The position numbers were made by a program, and so were the translations under genes. From NCBI GenBank assembly GCA_949592205.1, contig CATIUR010000003.1, positions 73,312,501 to 73,376,500 on the forward strand: 64,000 nt of DNA, written 5' to 3'. Under the pieces are notes generated by a model. The model saw only the letters and a program-made list of their open reading frames with translations. It was not told the DNA's origin and searched no databases. Positions 1-12,568 of the stretch are shown piece by piece; position 1 is the first letter of the stretch; every line of letters begins with the position of its first letter. The DNA comes from Helichrysum umbraculigerum. Lineage: Eukaryota > Streptophyta > Magnoliopsida > Asterales > Asteraceae.

Positions 1-2
1 AT

Positions 3-390
3 AATAAAGAATATGTAGGTGTACCTTTAGTCGAAGTAAAAGAACAAGATTCTAATAAAACTTTAAAACAAATAGCTTATCAAAATAATTATACAAATGA
101 AGTATTAAATACTATTGGTCAACAATAAATAGAATAGAATAAAATGACAGTAATACACCTAGTACTTCGAAATCTAAACAAATTACAGAAGAAAGTTCTT
201 TATTTATACCATATCAAATAGATACTCCAATAAGTTTAGGAAGACAAAGTATTATAATAAAAGATATTGAAATTAAATTTTCTAAATTAAATATATCAAA
301 TGGTAAAATTAATGTAATAAATGAAGAAGAATCTTCAGAAGAAGATGTTCCTAATATAGAAAATCAATCTGAAAATAATGAATAAATAAA
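3..390 (+). pseudogene. Endogenous pararetrovirus relic: ORF tail upstream of the coat protein, possibly movement protein C-terminus
   Basis: Two short open stretches in different frames (about 3-128 and 158-385) lie directly upstream of a recognisable caulimovirid coat-protein relic on the same strand. The second carries the segment SLFIPYQIDTPISLG and ends in an acidic, Glu/Ser/Asn-rich tail before a stop. In caulimovirids the movement protein commonly lies upstream of the coat protein, so position suggests its C-terminal end, but I see no diagnostic movement-protein motif. The first stretch is open at the window edge, so its start is not visible. Stops and a frame change between the pieces show it is no longer functional. 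The composition is very A+T rich, like the rest of the viral relic. Confidence 0.4.
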
Positions 391-439
391 ATAAAATATA
401 ACCCTTATACTTCAAATAGTACTTATACCCTAAGGCCAG

Positions 440-1910
440 AAACTAAAAACTATTATTATAAACCAACACCTCCAAATTTACAATATGAAGAACGTCATAC
501 TCTAGTACAAGCTAAATATGATGGAACTTCTATATATGAATGGAATATAGATGGTCAAACCGAATATAAATTTTAAATTTATTACAAGAAATGAAAATGG
601 CTGCTACTGCATATAAAGCACATAATAATACTGAACTTCAGGTAGCACAAATGATTATATCAAGATTTACTAGAATTCTAAAAGGTTGGTGGGATAGCTA
701 TGTATCTCAAGAAGAAAAAAAAATACTATATTAACTGTAAAAAAAGGTTATAATTAAAGATGAAAATGGTCAAGTCAGTCAGTCACAAATAGATGATATG
801 ATTAATACTCTAATATATGCTATATTAAAAAATTATGTAGGAAATCCAACAGCTTATCAGGAGAGAAACTCATCTATATTATTAAATTTAACATGTAGAA
901 AATTACAAGATTTTAGATGGTATAAAGATGTATTTTTAGCAAAAGTAATGACTAGACCAGATAGTAGGCAAGCATATTGGAAAGAAAGATTTATAGCAGG
1001 ATTATCTAAGTTATTTGCTGAAAGAATTAGAAATAGATTAAGTCATGATTATAATAATAATATACCCTATAAAGAATTAACGTATGTAGAAATTATAAAT
1101 TATGTTAATCAAAAAGGATTAGCTATATGTTCAGATTTAAAATTAAAAGCTAAAGGTGTTAATTCTAGACAAGAGTTAGGAGATTTTTGCCAACAGTATG
1201 GATATGAATCTTTAAAATTACCTCCCTCTAATTCTAAAAAGATTAAACACAGATATAAAAGTAAATATAAAAAATACTATAAAAAAGAACAAGAATATGA
1301 AAAAAGAAATGATTATAAGAAAAATAAGCTTAGAGGAAAAAGAAAGGTTCCGTATAAAAACTATAATCAACATAAACAGAAAGATATTATAATATGTTAT
1401 AAATGTGGAAGAAATGGTCATATGGCAAAAGATTGTTATGTTAAAAGAAAAATAAATGAATTGGATATATCAGATGAACTCAAAAAACAAATTAGTAAGT
1501 TAATTATAAAAGATAATTCAAGCGAATCAAGTATTTCAGATTATAGTGAAAATGATATAAATGTTTTAGAAGAAAATACCTCTAGTAGTGAATATGAAAT
1601 ATGTGAATGTATAGAAAATTGTAATTGTGATTATAAATCAATTAATATTATAACTAAAGATGGTGAAATAGAACAATTAATAGATTTAATAAACAAAATA
1701 GAAGATAAAGATATAAAAAGATATATTTTCAGAAGTTAGAAGAAAAATTAAATAATAAAGTAGAAGAACCTGTAGATCATAAACAAGAATATAATTTTAA
1801 TGAAATCTGTAAAAGATTTAACAAAAATATAAATCCCATAACAATTCCAGAATTACAAGAAGAACTTAATAATGTAAAATTAGAAATAAAAATATTAAAA
1901 AAAGAATAGT
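440..1910 (+). pseudogene. Endogenous pararetrovirus coat-protein relic with CCHC zinc knuckle
   Basis: The coat-protein core can be read in two parts. About 500-730 contains the conserved block around KGWWDSYVS and then hits a stop. An open frame of 313 codons (798-1739) continues with FRWYKDVF, YWKERFIAGL and a CCHC knuckle CYKCGRNGHMAKDC near 1396-1437. A Lys/Arg-rich stretch precedes the knuckle and an acidic tail follows it. This order (nucleocapsid core, basic region, zinc knuckle, acidic tail) is that of caulimovirid coat proteins, which package viral DNA. The N-terminal part is cut off by a nonsense change and a frame change near 732-798. It is an old integrated copy and not expressible as one protein. 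The genus cannot be fixed from this piece. Confidence 0.8.
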
Positions 1911-1979
1911 AAAAATAGAAAATAACAAGAAACCATTATATGAAGAAAAGACGGAAGATGAACCTAAAATAATAAATAT

Positions 1980-3060
1980 AATAAGAAAAGTAAATTATCA
2001 AAGGTGGTATACAAAATTAACTATAGTTATAAATAAAAAATTTAAGTTATCATTAACAGCTATTTTAGATTCAGGAGCAGATTTAAATTGTGTTCAAGAA
2101 GGGTTAATTCCGACCCAATATTAAGAAAAATCTACTGAAATATTATCTTCAGCAAGTGGATCCAGATTAAAAATAAATTATAAATTATCTAATGTTCATA
2201 TATGTAAAGATATGCAATCAATTAAAAGACAAAACTATACAAACAAAAATAAAATTATTAGAAGAAAAATTTAAAAATAATGTATGTGCAACTATACCAA
2301 ATGCATTCTGGAAAAGAAAACAACACATAGTAGGATTACCTTACATTAAGGTTTTTAATGATAAAAATATTCCTATAAAATCAAAATCTATACATATGTC
2401 TATAGAGTTAGAACAACATTGTAATAAAGAAATACTAGATCTGTTAGATAAGAAACTTATAAGACCATCAAAATCTCCTTGGTCATGTTCAGCCTTCTAT
2501 GTTATAAATAATGCTGAAGTTGAAGGAGGAGAAACTAGGTTAGTCATAAATTATAAGCCTTTAAATAAAGTTTTAGATTGGATTAGATATCCTATACCAA
2601 ACATAAGAGATTTATTCTGGATTTTGGCGAATTCAAATATGAGAAGAAGATAAATATAAAACAGGTTTTAATGTTCCCTTTGGACATTATGAGTGAAACG
2701 TAATGCCCTTTGGTTTAAAAAATGCTCCATCTGAATTTCAAAATATAATGAATGATATAATTCTACCTTTAGGAAATTTTGCAATAGTTTATATTGACGA
2801 TGTTTTAATATTTTCAAAAAATATAGATCAACAATTTAAACATTTATATGCATTTTATGACATAATATATAAAAATGGATTAGCTATTTCACCAACAAAA
2901 ATATCTTTACTCCAAACCGAAATAAGATTTTTAGGACATAATATAATGCAAGGAACTATAAAACCAATAGATAGGAGTTTAGAATTTTCAACCTTAATAT
3001 ATTTTAATGATTCATTATGCAAAATCATGATAGTGGTAATATACCACCTAAATATGTAGA
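1980..3060 (+). pseudogene. Endogenous pararetrovirus protease and reverse-transcriptase relic
   Basis: Downstream of the coat protein and on the same strand comes an aspartic-protease motif (ILDSGAD near 2068-2090), a stop, then an RT start (2192-2653) with RPSKSPWSCSAFYV and RLVINYKPLNKV. A second piece (2703-3059) carries MPFGLKNAPSEFQ and the catalytic YIDD box (near 2792-2803), then FLGHN. A frame break and apparent loss of sequence separate the two RT pieces at about 2650-2700. The RT ends abruptly near 2990 and no RNase H domain is seen. Gene order coat protein-protease-RT on one strand, with no integrase and no LTR, fits a caulimovirid rather than a retrotransposon. The copy is broken by several stops and deletions. 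Confidence 0.85.
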
Positions 3061-3070
3061 ACTGATGAAA

Positions 3071-3756
3071 CATATTAAATTAATCATGTTTGTATGATAA
3101 TCTTGTAGTGAATCTCTTTTATAATTAAATTAGTTTTATAATCATATTAAGTTAATCGTAATTATATTTCAAACTTCCATCGATACAAAATAAGTCCAAT
3201 AACATTAATCTATTTTATAATTGATGAAATTATATTGATGTTGGTTTAATAAAAAAAAGATGCATTTAAGAATACATTGTACTTTATGAATTTTTTGAGT
3301 ATAATATATTTTATTGATTAATAATGATTGAAAATCGTATCTTATATTTATTTTTGAAAAGAACATATTTTAGTAACCAAAAGTTAATTAATTTGATAGA
3401 TTGGTTATCAATTAATGCATTTTTAAAATAATAAATAATATTAATTTTAAATATTACAATCAAAATAGCTAATATAAATTTTAGGAGTTTGAATTTTAAA
3501 TTCCCTCCATCTATTGAAAGGATTTTCTTAATTTGAATTTGAAATCAACATTAACTGTGTAATTTAATGAGGGGTAATTCGGTAAATTTAGCATGACATT
3601 TGAGACTTATTGCATAGACAATAATTAAGATTCAAATCAAGGGATAATGTTAGATGGATTAACAAATGAAGGGTGTAGATTACTTCCATGTGAGACACAA
3701 AATCAAGAAGACTACATAATTTAGTATTTCTTATAATAATATATAGGGAAGAGATA

Positions 3757-3758
<2 letters not shown>
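3071..3758. other. Non-coding AT-rich DNA right of the pararetrovirus relic
   Basis: No ORF, RNA gene or clear repeat is recognised. Frequent stops in all frames and a high A+T content are seen. It may include decayed viral 3' sequence or flanking host DNA, but nothing shows which. Confidence 0.5.

Positions 3759-3847
<89 letters not shown>
3759..3847. repeat. (TA)n microsatellite
   Basis: An almost pure TA dinucleotide tract of about 89 bp. It creates spurious Tyr-Ile ORFs on the minus strand, which were ignored. Confidence 0.98.
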
Positions 3848-3849
<2 letters not shown>

Positions 3850-4470
3850 AAATATCCTCCTTCGTACCACTTCCCTAGCCCTAAATTTTATTGCTACCAC
3901 AACCTGCAAATTATAACAAAATGAATATTAGAAAATGATTAAAAAAGTTCAGAAGAGGGTATTTTAGTCATTCCGTAAATGAGGGATCAATAATGTAACA
4001 ACTTTTGAAGTTTTGGACTGTCGGTGCAAATAATAAAACACAGGGACTAACAGTGAGAATGTGTGTAAACCACAGTGACCGTCCACACCCAATTTACTCA
4101 CTTAGTAATGTATTTGGATCAAAGTCTTAAAGTAGAGATAGTAAATGACTACTTTGCCCTGTGCTCCTTTATTATCTATACTACTTAATAACCAGAATCA
4201 TAATACTGTATCTTAACAAATGATCCAATGATCCAACAAATTCCTCCATTGAATGTATGAATGAGATGATAGTTTCAAATACAATAATTTATTGTAACTA
4301 TCTTTTGGGAAAGGAACTAACTAAACGCAAAACAAACTCAAGTTTAGTGGTAATAGTAATATATTATAAATAATGTAATTAATGAATGCTAGTAATTTTG
4401 AACATAGTGTTGGATTGATGAAAACACAAGTGCATTTTCCTTAGGGATTCTAGATTTTCAAGGCGGCGAC
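3848..4470. other. Intergenic DNA without recognised features
   Basis: No coding signal. A phrase near 3958-4080 (text like 'gggtattttagtcatt' followed by a statement-like run on constant spacing) resembles repeated plant intergenic sequence, but no element boundary could be found. Confidence 0.4.
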
Positions 4471-5304
4471 CAATTGTTGATGCAAAATCAACATGCTTGT
4501 ATGACAATAGCTTGTAAAAACGAATTAGCTTAGCTTGAATGTGAAGTGAGTACTTAAATAAGTACTCAGTTAGCAAGTGAGTACTTATTAAGTACTCAGT
4601 TTTCAATTGTTATAAATAGGAGTTTTTAGTTCAAAGTGAAAGTAAGAGAGCTTTCATTGTAAAATCTATGTGTTTGTGATTGAGAGAGATTGAAGCTAGT
4701 ATTGTATGTGTTATTGTAAAAGAAATAAAAGTACAAAACTTTTATTTACATTCGTTCGTTCTTGTTTTCGATTTATTCACTCACGCAAACAATAAACATG
4801 GATTCCGCATGTTTTTCCGATTGAATTCGAATCTCAAAGATCATGCACGGGATTCACAAATGCTTATTTAAGTACTCACTTCACAGTCAAGCTAAGCTAA
4901 TTCTTCTTTACAAGCTGTTGTCACACAAGCATGTTGATTTTGCATCTACAAACTCCCCATTGACAATAGCTTGTAATCAGTCTTCTAAATCTAAGTTTTC
5001 TCTAAAAGCTTTTGTCACATGGTATGTTGATTCTGCATCAACAAACTTCCCCTTGACACAAGCTTGTAGAAATCTTTATATCTTCGATCTTTAGTCCCTA
5101 GCTTGATGATTGAGAGAGTCGTCATCCAGCACGCATCCATTTCTTCACATAATCTGTCTCAATCAACTCTTCCTTTGCCTCAACTTCAAGATGTCTTCAA
5201 AGATCTGCCTGTCCAAAAATTCTGATCCGAATACTCCCATATAAGCATAATCAGATACTCTACAAGCTTTTGTCACATGGTATGTCGATTCTGCATCAAC
5301 AAAG
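4471..5304. repeat. Probable copia-type LTR fragments in inverted arrangement
   Basis: The stretch 4471-4830 has LTR-like layout: it begins TGTTGATGCAAAATCAACA, itself a hairpin word (7-bp arms), has a TATAAATAG box near 4611-4619 and ends in U5-like sequence. The first about 90 bp (4474-4563) recurs inverted at about 4866-4950. Further copies of the hairpin word lie on the minus strand near 5024-5045 and 5281-5303. Read on the minus strand, the copy near 5045 is preceded by a polypurine run (AAGGGGAAGTT), as expected where a retrotransposon body meets its 3' LTR. I infer scrambled LTR fragments of one family; no complete element or TSD was found. Confidence 0.45.
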
Positions 5305-5690
5305 ACCATCACGATCGGATATTATTGATATAGGCATTCCATGCCTTGCTACTACCTCATTTATGTATAGTCTTGCCAATTTCTCCATCTTATAATCCTC
5401 GCGGATAGCTAAGAAATGAGTAGACTTTGTCATTCTATCCATGATCACCCATATTGAATCATGCCCACTACTAGTTCTAGGCAACTTCGTGATGAAATCC
5501 ATAGTTATGTTTTCCCACTTCCACTCGGGAATTTCTGGTTGCTGTAGTAAACCTGAGTGTCTCTCGTGTTCAGCCTTAACCTTCAAACAGGTCATGCATC
5601 GACAAATGTACTCAGGAATGTCCTTCTTCATTTCTGGCCACCATACTTCATTTTTTCCTTCATGTAATCACATGAATAAATGGATCGAGA
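5296..5690 (-). pseudogene. Ty3/gypsy integrase fragment
   Basis: Minus-strand residues include CRCMTCLKVKAEH (second half of the HHCC zinc finger), GLLQQPEIPEWKWE, MDFITKLP with the first catalytic Asp, and IISDRDG with the second. The third catalytic residue (Glu) is missing because the fragment stops at about 5296, next to a copia-LTR-like repeat. The sequence closely parallels the integrases of elements C and D further right but is shorter and more diverged. It is a scrap of a chromovirus-type gypsy element with no LTRs nearby. Confidence 0.88.
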
Positions 5691-6384
5691 TGGAAACTGG
5701 CACATGAAGATGATTTCTTAGTCAAAGATTTGTCTCAAATGATTGATGAAAAAGTTACTTATAAGTGGTGGTGTAAGTTAACAAACAAGGCGCAATGTTA
5801 TTTGGTACCAATTAAAGTCAACGTTTTTTCGGTCGAACGCCCTTAGTTAGGTAGATTTCACTAAGAATAGAAGCGGACAAAAGACGGATTGGTTTATAAT
5901 GGGTGTTTGGTCTGGGTTGTGATGATGAGATTGAAACATTGGATCATTGTTTGGTTTGTGTAAAGAGATTAGTGTGTGGTCGGAAATGCACTTAACTTTA
6001 GCTCAAACTCTATATTGTGTGTCCAACTTCATTTTAGTATATAGTATGTATGAAACTTTCAAAAATCGCTATTGTTTGTATCATGTAGTATATTTGATGA
6101 GGTTGCAACTTGTATGCACGTGGCACCTTATACATATGTCATTCAGCTAAAGTACCATTAAATACATACAATAGCTATGTTTGAAAGTTTGATACACATT
6201 ATAATTCAAGGTAAAGTTGAATACAAAAAATATAGATATTGGGAAAGTGCATTACGAGGCACTAATGGGCTTGTGTAATAAGTCTCTGGTTTATTAGATT
6301 GGATTTTTAAAAGGTTGAATCGTGGTATCATGAACTTGAGGAACATACTAGACATTTGTGATTTTTAAAATCATCACTCATGGT

Positions 6385-6447
6385 CATGGGTGGATGTAGG
6401 CATTTAGGACATGGGTCAAATGACCCACGTTATGGTCAAAAACTAAG

Positions 6448-6490
<43 letters not shown>

Positions 6491-6860
6491 CCAGGTTACA
6501 AAACTAAATGTACCTACTTGCCCATGATAAATTGATAATAGCCCAAGTATTACTAATTTAGCCCATAATTCTCAATTCCTATCCTTAATCCTTGAAGACG
6601 AAAAGAGAAAATGCAAACGTTTGGCTTGTGAAAATCCCTTCTCTGTTCTCTATTCTCTTGGCTCAATCTCTCTTGACCGTCTTTTTTTGCAATTTTATAG
6701 ATGAATATTTTTATAATACTATATTAATGAATTTATGTTTTACACTTCGTTTTGATGTCCCGGCCCATTTACTTTATCAATATTACGTTGTAACCGCAAT
6801 CAAATAATTGAGTCAAGTTATTAATGAACCATGTGAGTATATCTTCTAGATCCGTCACTG
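6385..6860. mobile_element. Non-autonomous hAT-like DNA transposon, 476 bp, inside the LINE relic
   Basis: An 8-bp direct repeat CTCATGGT flanks the insert (6377-6384 and 6861-6868), the TSD length of hAT transposons. The ends are imperfect inverted repeats: left CATGGGTGGATGTAG, right (reverse complement) CAGTGACGGATCTAG. Removing 6385-6868 rejoins the LINE-like reading, which supports a real insertion. The interior has no transposase and includes a (TA)n tract. Confidence 0.72.
6449..6486. repeat. (TA)n microsatellite
   Basis: Pure TA tract of about 38 bp inside the hAT-like element. Confidence 0.97.
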
Positions 6861-7010
6861 CTCATGGTCCAGAAAAGGAAAAACAGTTTGGGAAGCGATA
6901 TTATGGGTCACGACATATTACATTTAGTGAAACATAAAAGGATATATTGTTAGGAAAAATGGTCATGAGTGGACTTGCACTGGTACAATAAATACATATT
7001 CAAAGTTTTG

Positions 7011-7731
7011 ATTAGGTATTTGACAGATTGAAGAAATGGTGCATAAAGTGGCAAGAGTGGTTGGTAGAGCATATGGGTAGCTGTGTATCTTGGGTAATTT
7101 TGACATTGTTTAGGGATTGTATAATATAGAACGAAAATTATGGGAAACAGAATGTCATAATGGGAAGGGATCTTGAAAATACTTTTTGGTCATAAGTTAC
7201 AATGTGAGAGCAGGAACTAAAGATAAGACATATGCTTTAATTGGAGTTTTTTGTGTTCTAATGTTACAAAGATGTGATTAATAGGTAAAATGGGTAGTGC
7301 GAGAACTTGTGAGGAGATAGTATGAAATAGATTAGCATGTGTCCAAATATTGTATATAGGTTTCTATGTGATGTACTCTTTTGGATATAGAATTTTATTT
7401 TCAAAAAAACATTGTACTCGTGTAATACGTAGGTGATGGTGGTGGTAATGACAATAGGAAAACGCCTTGAGATTTAGCAATTTAGATCTTGATATATAAT
7501 TTTAAGGTGACTTTCTTTATTAATTTTTCAACAAACTCTTTTCAAGTAGCTTACTTTGAACATCACTTCCTCACTCACCGTTAACTTATATTAAGCTTAG
7601 TATATGCCGTTTTGAAGATCTAACAAAGTACAGTACAAATTCATAATGCTTGTTAGTCGTAATTTCTTATTAACGTACCAAAAATAAATTTGAAAATGAC
7701 CATTTTTGTAGAATTCTTGTTATGGTTTATT
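7011..7731. other. Intergenic DNA, possible degenerate LINE 3' sequence at the left
   Basis: No intact ORF. The first 300 bp could be LINE 3' sequence, by continuity with the relic upstream, but I found no further motif. Nothing else is recognised. Confidence 0.4.
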
Positions 7732-7732
7732 T

Positions 7733-7784
7733 ATCCCACATCGGACTAGTATTAAAAACTTATTCGATGGACAACATTATAAAA
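7733..7784 (+). promoter_or_regulatory. USE-like element plus TATA box with Pol II snRNA-type spacing
   Basis: ATCCCACATCG at 7733-7743 is a perfect match to the plant snRNA upstream sequence element RTCCCACATCG. A TATAAAA box lies at 7778-7784, so 34 nt separate the two, the spacing typical of Pol II-type plant snRNA promoters. However, the sequence where transcription would start (about 7805-7835) does not resemble U1, U2, U4 or U5 RNA. The same word also occurs in some protein-gene and transposon promoters. I call it a promoter-like site only. Confidence 0.45.
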
Positions 7785-7834
7785 GGACAACACTAATTCT
7801 CATAGTCTTAATACTTTCATCCCGCGTAATTAAT

Positions 7835-8563
7835 ATGCCGGTTCACGTGAGAGGTACGTAGTTAATAAATATTGTTTTTTAAATTATTATTTTTTCCCTT
7901 TAAGCATTTTTTTGTATAGCGTTAATTAAGGGTTATCTATTTTTTCCATTTTAGTGTATTGCATTTTCTATTTATTCTCGCATGATTAAAATTATTTTAA
8001 TGATGTTATATGCTCTTTGATTTAATTGATAACTCTTTTAGATTACAAATTGTGAAAGCGGGGGGAATGTCTTCAGATTTATTAAGATTGCCATTGATCA
8101 TAGTGATTATTAAAAGGTAAGATACTCTGTATATATTTTATAATCCCCCTTTTTTATTTATTTATTTAAATCATATTCTCACAAAATATATTTTATGTTT
8201 AACTATGACAGGATTCACTTTAAACTTTTTAATGATGTTATATGTTCTTTGATTTAATTGATAACTCTTTTAGATTACAAATTTTGAAAGCTGAGGGAAT
8301 GTCTTCAGATTTAATAAGATCGTCATTGTTCATAGTGATTATTAAAAGGTAAGATACTCTGTACTTATTTTATAATCCCCATTTTTATTTATTTAAATCA
8401 AATTCTCACAAAATCTATTTTATGTTTAACTATGACAGGATTCACAGTTGGATATTGCAAGTGCTTTCGTTGGCCACTCCTCGAATAATAAGGTGTCAAG
8501 TAATGGGTCGACGTCTTCTAATTTTGGTTGAACCCGTATGTTCCATTAACCTTAAGTGAAATT
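7835..8563 (+). other. Gene-like fragment with a tandemly duplicated 75-nt exon-like block
   Basis: A block bounded by a TTTTAG acceptor and an AAAAG/GTAAGAT donor occurs twice (8042-8116 and 8274-8348, 75 nt each) together with its flanking intron-like sequence (unit about 230 bp). Both copies are open in one frame, and joining copy 1 to copy 2 keeps that frame. The following block begins after CTATGACAG at 8439 and stays open in two frames, one ending in a Ser/Asn-rich tail at a TGA near 8530. An ATG at 7835 sits 51 bp after the TATA box. I do not recognise the protein. It could be a small gene, a gene fragment or chance. Confidence 0.3.
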
Positions 8564-8608
8564 ACATCTATATTTTGTTTAGTTGCAATCTAGCTATCTT
8601 CATTCACT

Positions 8609-9833
<1,225 letters not shown>

Positions 9834-9856
9834 ACATACATACATACATACATACA

Positions 9857-9949
<93 letters not shown>
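9834..9949. repeat. Compound microsatellite (CATA)n-(TA)n
   Basis: Tetranucleotide CATA repeats to about 9884, then pure TA to 9949. Confidence 0.97.
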
Positions 9950-9952
<3 letters not shown>

Positions 9953-11031
9953 AGTGAAATTGTGAAAATGCTTAACAGCTATGATAACCCCCATTTTCAG
10001 ATGCCTAAAAGGTTTTTATGTCATAAAAATAAAACTAAATCAATGATCATTGTAAATACTTAAATAAAATCTTTCATAATTCCATAGCATATTCCTTTTA
10101 AGATTTCGTATACCTTGATTTTCTTTTGCGAGAATTATCAACAATGTATTACTTATCATTTTGTAAATACTTAAACTCTAGGTTCATTCTTCTCTTGCTG
10201 CCAAAGAGCTTGTTGTTTTACCAATGTGGATCGACATGTTTGCGGACCAATTGTTGTTCGATTTCCAATTGGTCCATGGTACCGCCCTAAGTGCTCAAAT
10301 CGTCCACATGTTAAAAGTATGTAACTTAAGATATGGTTCTTGAATTACCATCTATACCGCTAGTTTCAATTTTGCATACATGAACTGCATACAAATAAAG
10401 TTGTTTCATATAATGAATCGAATTTACACTATACATACTTGATAATAACAATTATTTTGTTATATCAGAAGAGTGTACTTATAATTATTATATGATGTAA
10501 GTCACCTTTTGGCTTTGTTACTTAACCTGATAACCATAGATAAAAGTTTCACATGCTCAACACTATTTCCTGTAGTATATTTGCTTCTTATCCTAACTAC
10601 CTAGACTGATATGCTCATGACCAAAAGAGAAAATTACATCAATTTACTTTTATACATTTGATTCTCATTTTTGACATATCTTGTATAGTATTCAAATCTA
10701 GAAAGGATAAGATCACAAGAACATCATAAGAGAAAGATATGAATTAATGGCTCCATATTTTTGATTTCACATAAAAACCTTTAATGTAACCATTCACGTA
10801 AAAATGTTGTTAGCTTAATTGGAGTGGTATTCATATAACATATTACTTCTAGTCAAGTTTACGGATGAAAGAAACTTTTGGAAGAAGAACGATAAGTTAT
10901 AGCTAAGAACTTCCCCTCTTCATGGACGTTCGAAAATGTTCTTTTGGCATAATCATTTTGTAGGTTTGTATTCCTTTCATAAAATGCAAATTTGGATAGA
11001 AGAGTAAATATGGGCCTTGTCATACATGTTT
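9950..11031. other. Intergenic DNA; one short Cys-containing open stretch
   Basis: Mostly AT-rich and featureless. A frame at about 10,227-10,325 reads CGPIVVRFPI followed by WYRPKCSNRP, loosely like the cysteine-rich galacturonan-binding region of wall-associated receptor kinases. It is too short to call. Confidence 0.3.
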
Positions 11032-11317
11032 CTTCTTCTTCTTCTTCTTTTTTTTTTGGCAGAAAGGGGCAAAGCCCAACAAATATATTACTACAAAAAT
11101 GTTACATGAGAAACAAAGACGAGTGCTATATCACGACATGCATCTAACAAGCCTCATAACAATTAAAGGAAAACGCCAAATAAACACAAGAACCGCCAAA
11201 ACTGTTTATTCTCTGGGAGCTTTTTGGCGGCTCTCTGCCGTAGTTTGGCTGCCAAAAAGTAGTTATAATAATTTTTATTTTCTTCTTATGCCTAAACTTA
11301 TCGTCATCACTGGATGA
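11032..11317 (-). mobile_element. 5'-truncated LINE-type 3' end with poly(A)-like tail (minus strand)
   Basis: On the minus strand, text like 'atatatttgttgggctttg' (near 11,075-11,093) is followed by GCCCC and an A run with GAA repeats (11,060 down to 11,032). This is the usual look of plant LINE 3' UTRs with a simple-repeat tail. No RT coding sequence or TSD was found, so this is a truncated copy or a SINE-like derivative. Confidence 0.4.
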
Positions 11318-11818
11318 CGTACCCTTCTTTCATATGCTATGGAATCCTTCACATCCATGTGTATGGATAAACTTATATGAAATTCGTTTTGTGAACATGA
11401 TTTGTCGTCTACCGTATATATATCTATTAGGGCTCATGTAACACACATAGTTTGCTTACATGCATCACTACTAGAAAACATCTATCTAGAGACGGGTTTA
11501 GTGACATAATATATAACGTCGTTAAATTGCGACAAAGTTTGCGACTGTTATAAGTACAAAGGATATATCAGTCACAATTCACAAGGATGTTACCATACAG
11601 AACCATAACTAATATAAGATTATAATATGGAACTAAAAAGTTGTCCGATCATATGCGGTTCATTTATATAATAGGTTTTGCCACAAACAATAATATGAAC
11701 CAAATACAAACTTGATGTTTTTCAAATTATAAAAAATAGCCCTGAAACAAACACACATAGTATTTTCAATTCGGTTGGTAAAAAAAATATGGAAAATGAT
11801 TGGTTGGCCTAAATTTGA
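11318..11818. other. Intergenic DNA without recognised features
   Basis: AT-rich, many stops in all frames, no repeat boundaries seen. Confidence 0.4.
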
Positions 11819-11955
11819 AATGCTAAATATAGACCTAAGAATGTGATTGGTATGTTTGAAAAATTGATTGGATGAGAGTAAGAGAGAGAATAAATTCAAC
11901 CAATCAAATAATTAGGCCTACTTTTAGGTCTACTTAAGTAGGCCTATTTAGCATT
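11819..11955. mobile_element. Possible MITE (137 bp) with AATGCTAAATA inverted ends
   Basis: The left end AATGCTAAATATAGACCTAA and the right end (reverse complement AATGCTAAATAGGCC) are inverted copies, and the subterminal parts, with 'gattggt' words, are also partly inverted. The small size and lack of coding fit a MITE. No clear TSD was found, so the superfamily is open. Confidence 0.4.
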
Positions 11956-12568
11956 ACTAAAAAATATATATATATATATATATATATAATGGTTCAGTTC
12001 ATGTTTCGAAGCATAAAAATAGGAACAAGATATTTTTTACAATATTTAGAGCCGAAAATATTACTGAACCAAAATTTAGACCTTTGGGTTGAGACTTTCT
12101 ATGTTTGACTTTAAAGTCCAAGCGTAGGTTTTGTTTTAAATATGCTCAACCACACAACATGAATTTAATACTATCAAAATATATTCTTGTAAAGATAATA
12201 ATTTGCATGACATAACTCCAAATTCAGTGCCCGAAGAAGTCACCGTTTAGTAACTAAGCGGGTTCCTAAGACATTTCTCTAATGTTTTTTGTGAACTTGG
12301 ATTCAACTTACTGAAATCTATATTACATGCTAGCATGTGAAATCTAGTTTTATTTACCTTTTTATCATTGAGCACAAAGGTGTTTTCAATTAATATAGAA
12401 AATCTAAACAAGCAAGCATATCATGAGTTCTTATATAAGTATAAACATCTTCTGTCAAATGAGAGACCTATTTTTGAAGTTTGTGGTTTTTGGCTTATTC
12501 ATTTGTAAGGGGGATCCACATTATTATTTTTAAGCTTTTGACCCTCCATGGATGACAAAGAGGATTGA
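11956..12568. other. Intergenic DNA with a short (TA)n tract
   Basis: A TA tract lies at about 11,966-11,988. Otherwise no coding or repeat signal is recognised. Confidence 0.4.

Larger units (their letters stand above)
5740..7010 (+). pseudogene. 3' end of a LINE with degenerate zinc-binding RT domain, split by a hAT insertion
   Basis: Broken frames at about 5755-5990 read like the zf-RVT domain found at the C-terminus of plant LINE reverse transcriptases: WCKLTNKAQ, PIKVNVF, then GCDDEIETLDHCLVC. After the hAT-like insertion at 6385-6860 the reading resumes with KTVWEAILWVTTYY (near 6889-6930), also typical of the region after zf-RVT. Several frameshifts and stops are present. The assignment rests on motif spacing, not on an intact ORF. 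Confidence 0.55.

Noticed and set aside
3588..3909. Minus-strand ORFs of Tyr-Ile repeats
   Set aside because: They are translations of the (TA)n microsatellite.
7733..7784. A true U-snRNA gene downstream of the USE
   Set aside because: The predicted start region does not match the conserved 5' ends of U1, U2, U4, U5 or U6.
10227..10325. Possible receptor-kinase-like cysteine motif
   Set aside because: Only about 30 residues, no flanking exons or kinase domain recognised.
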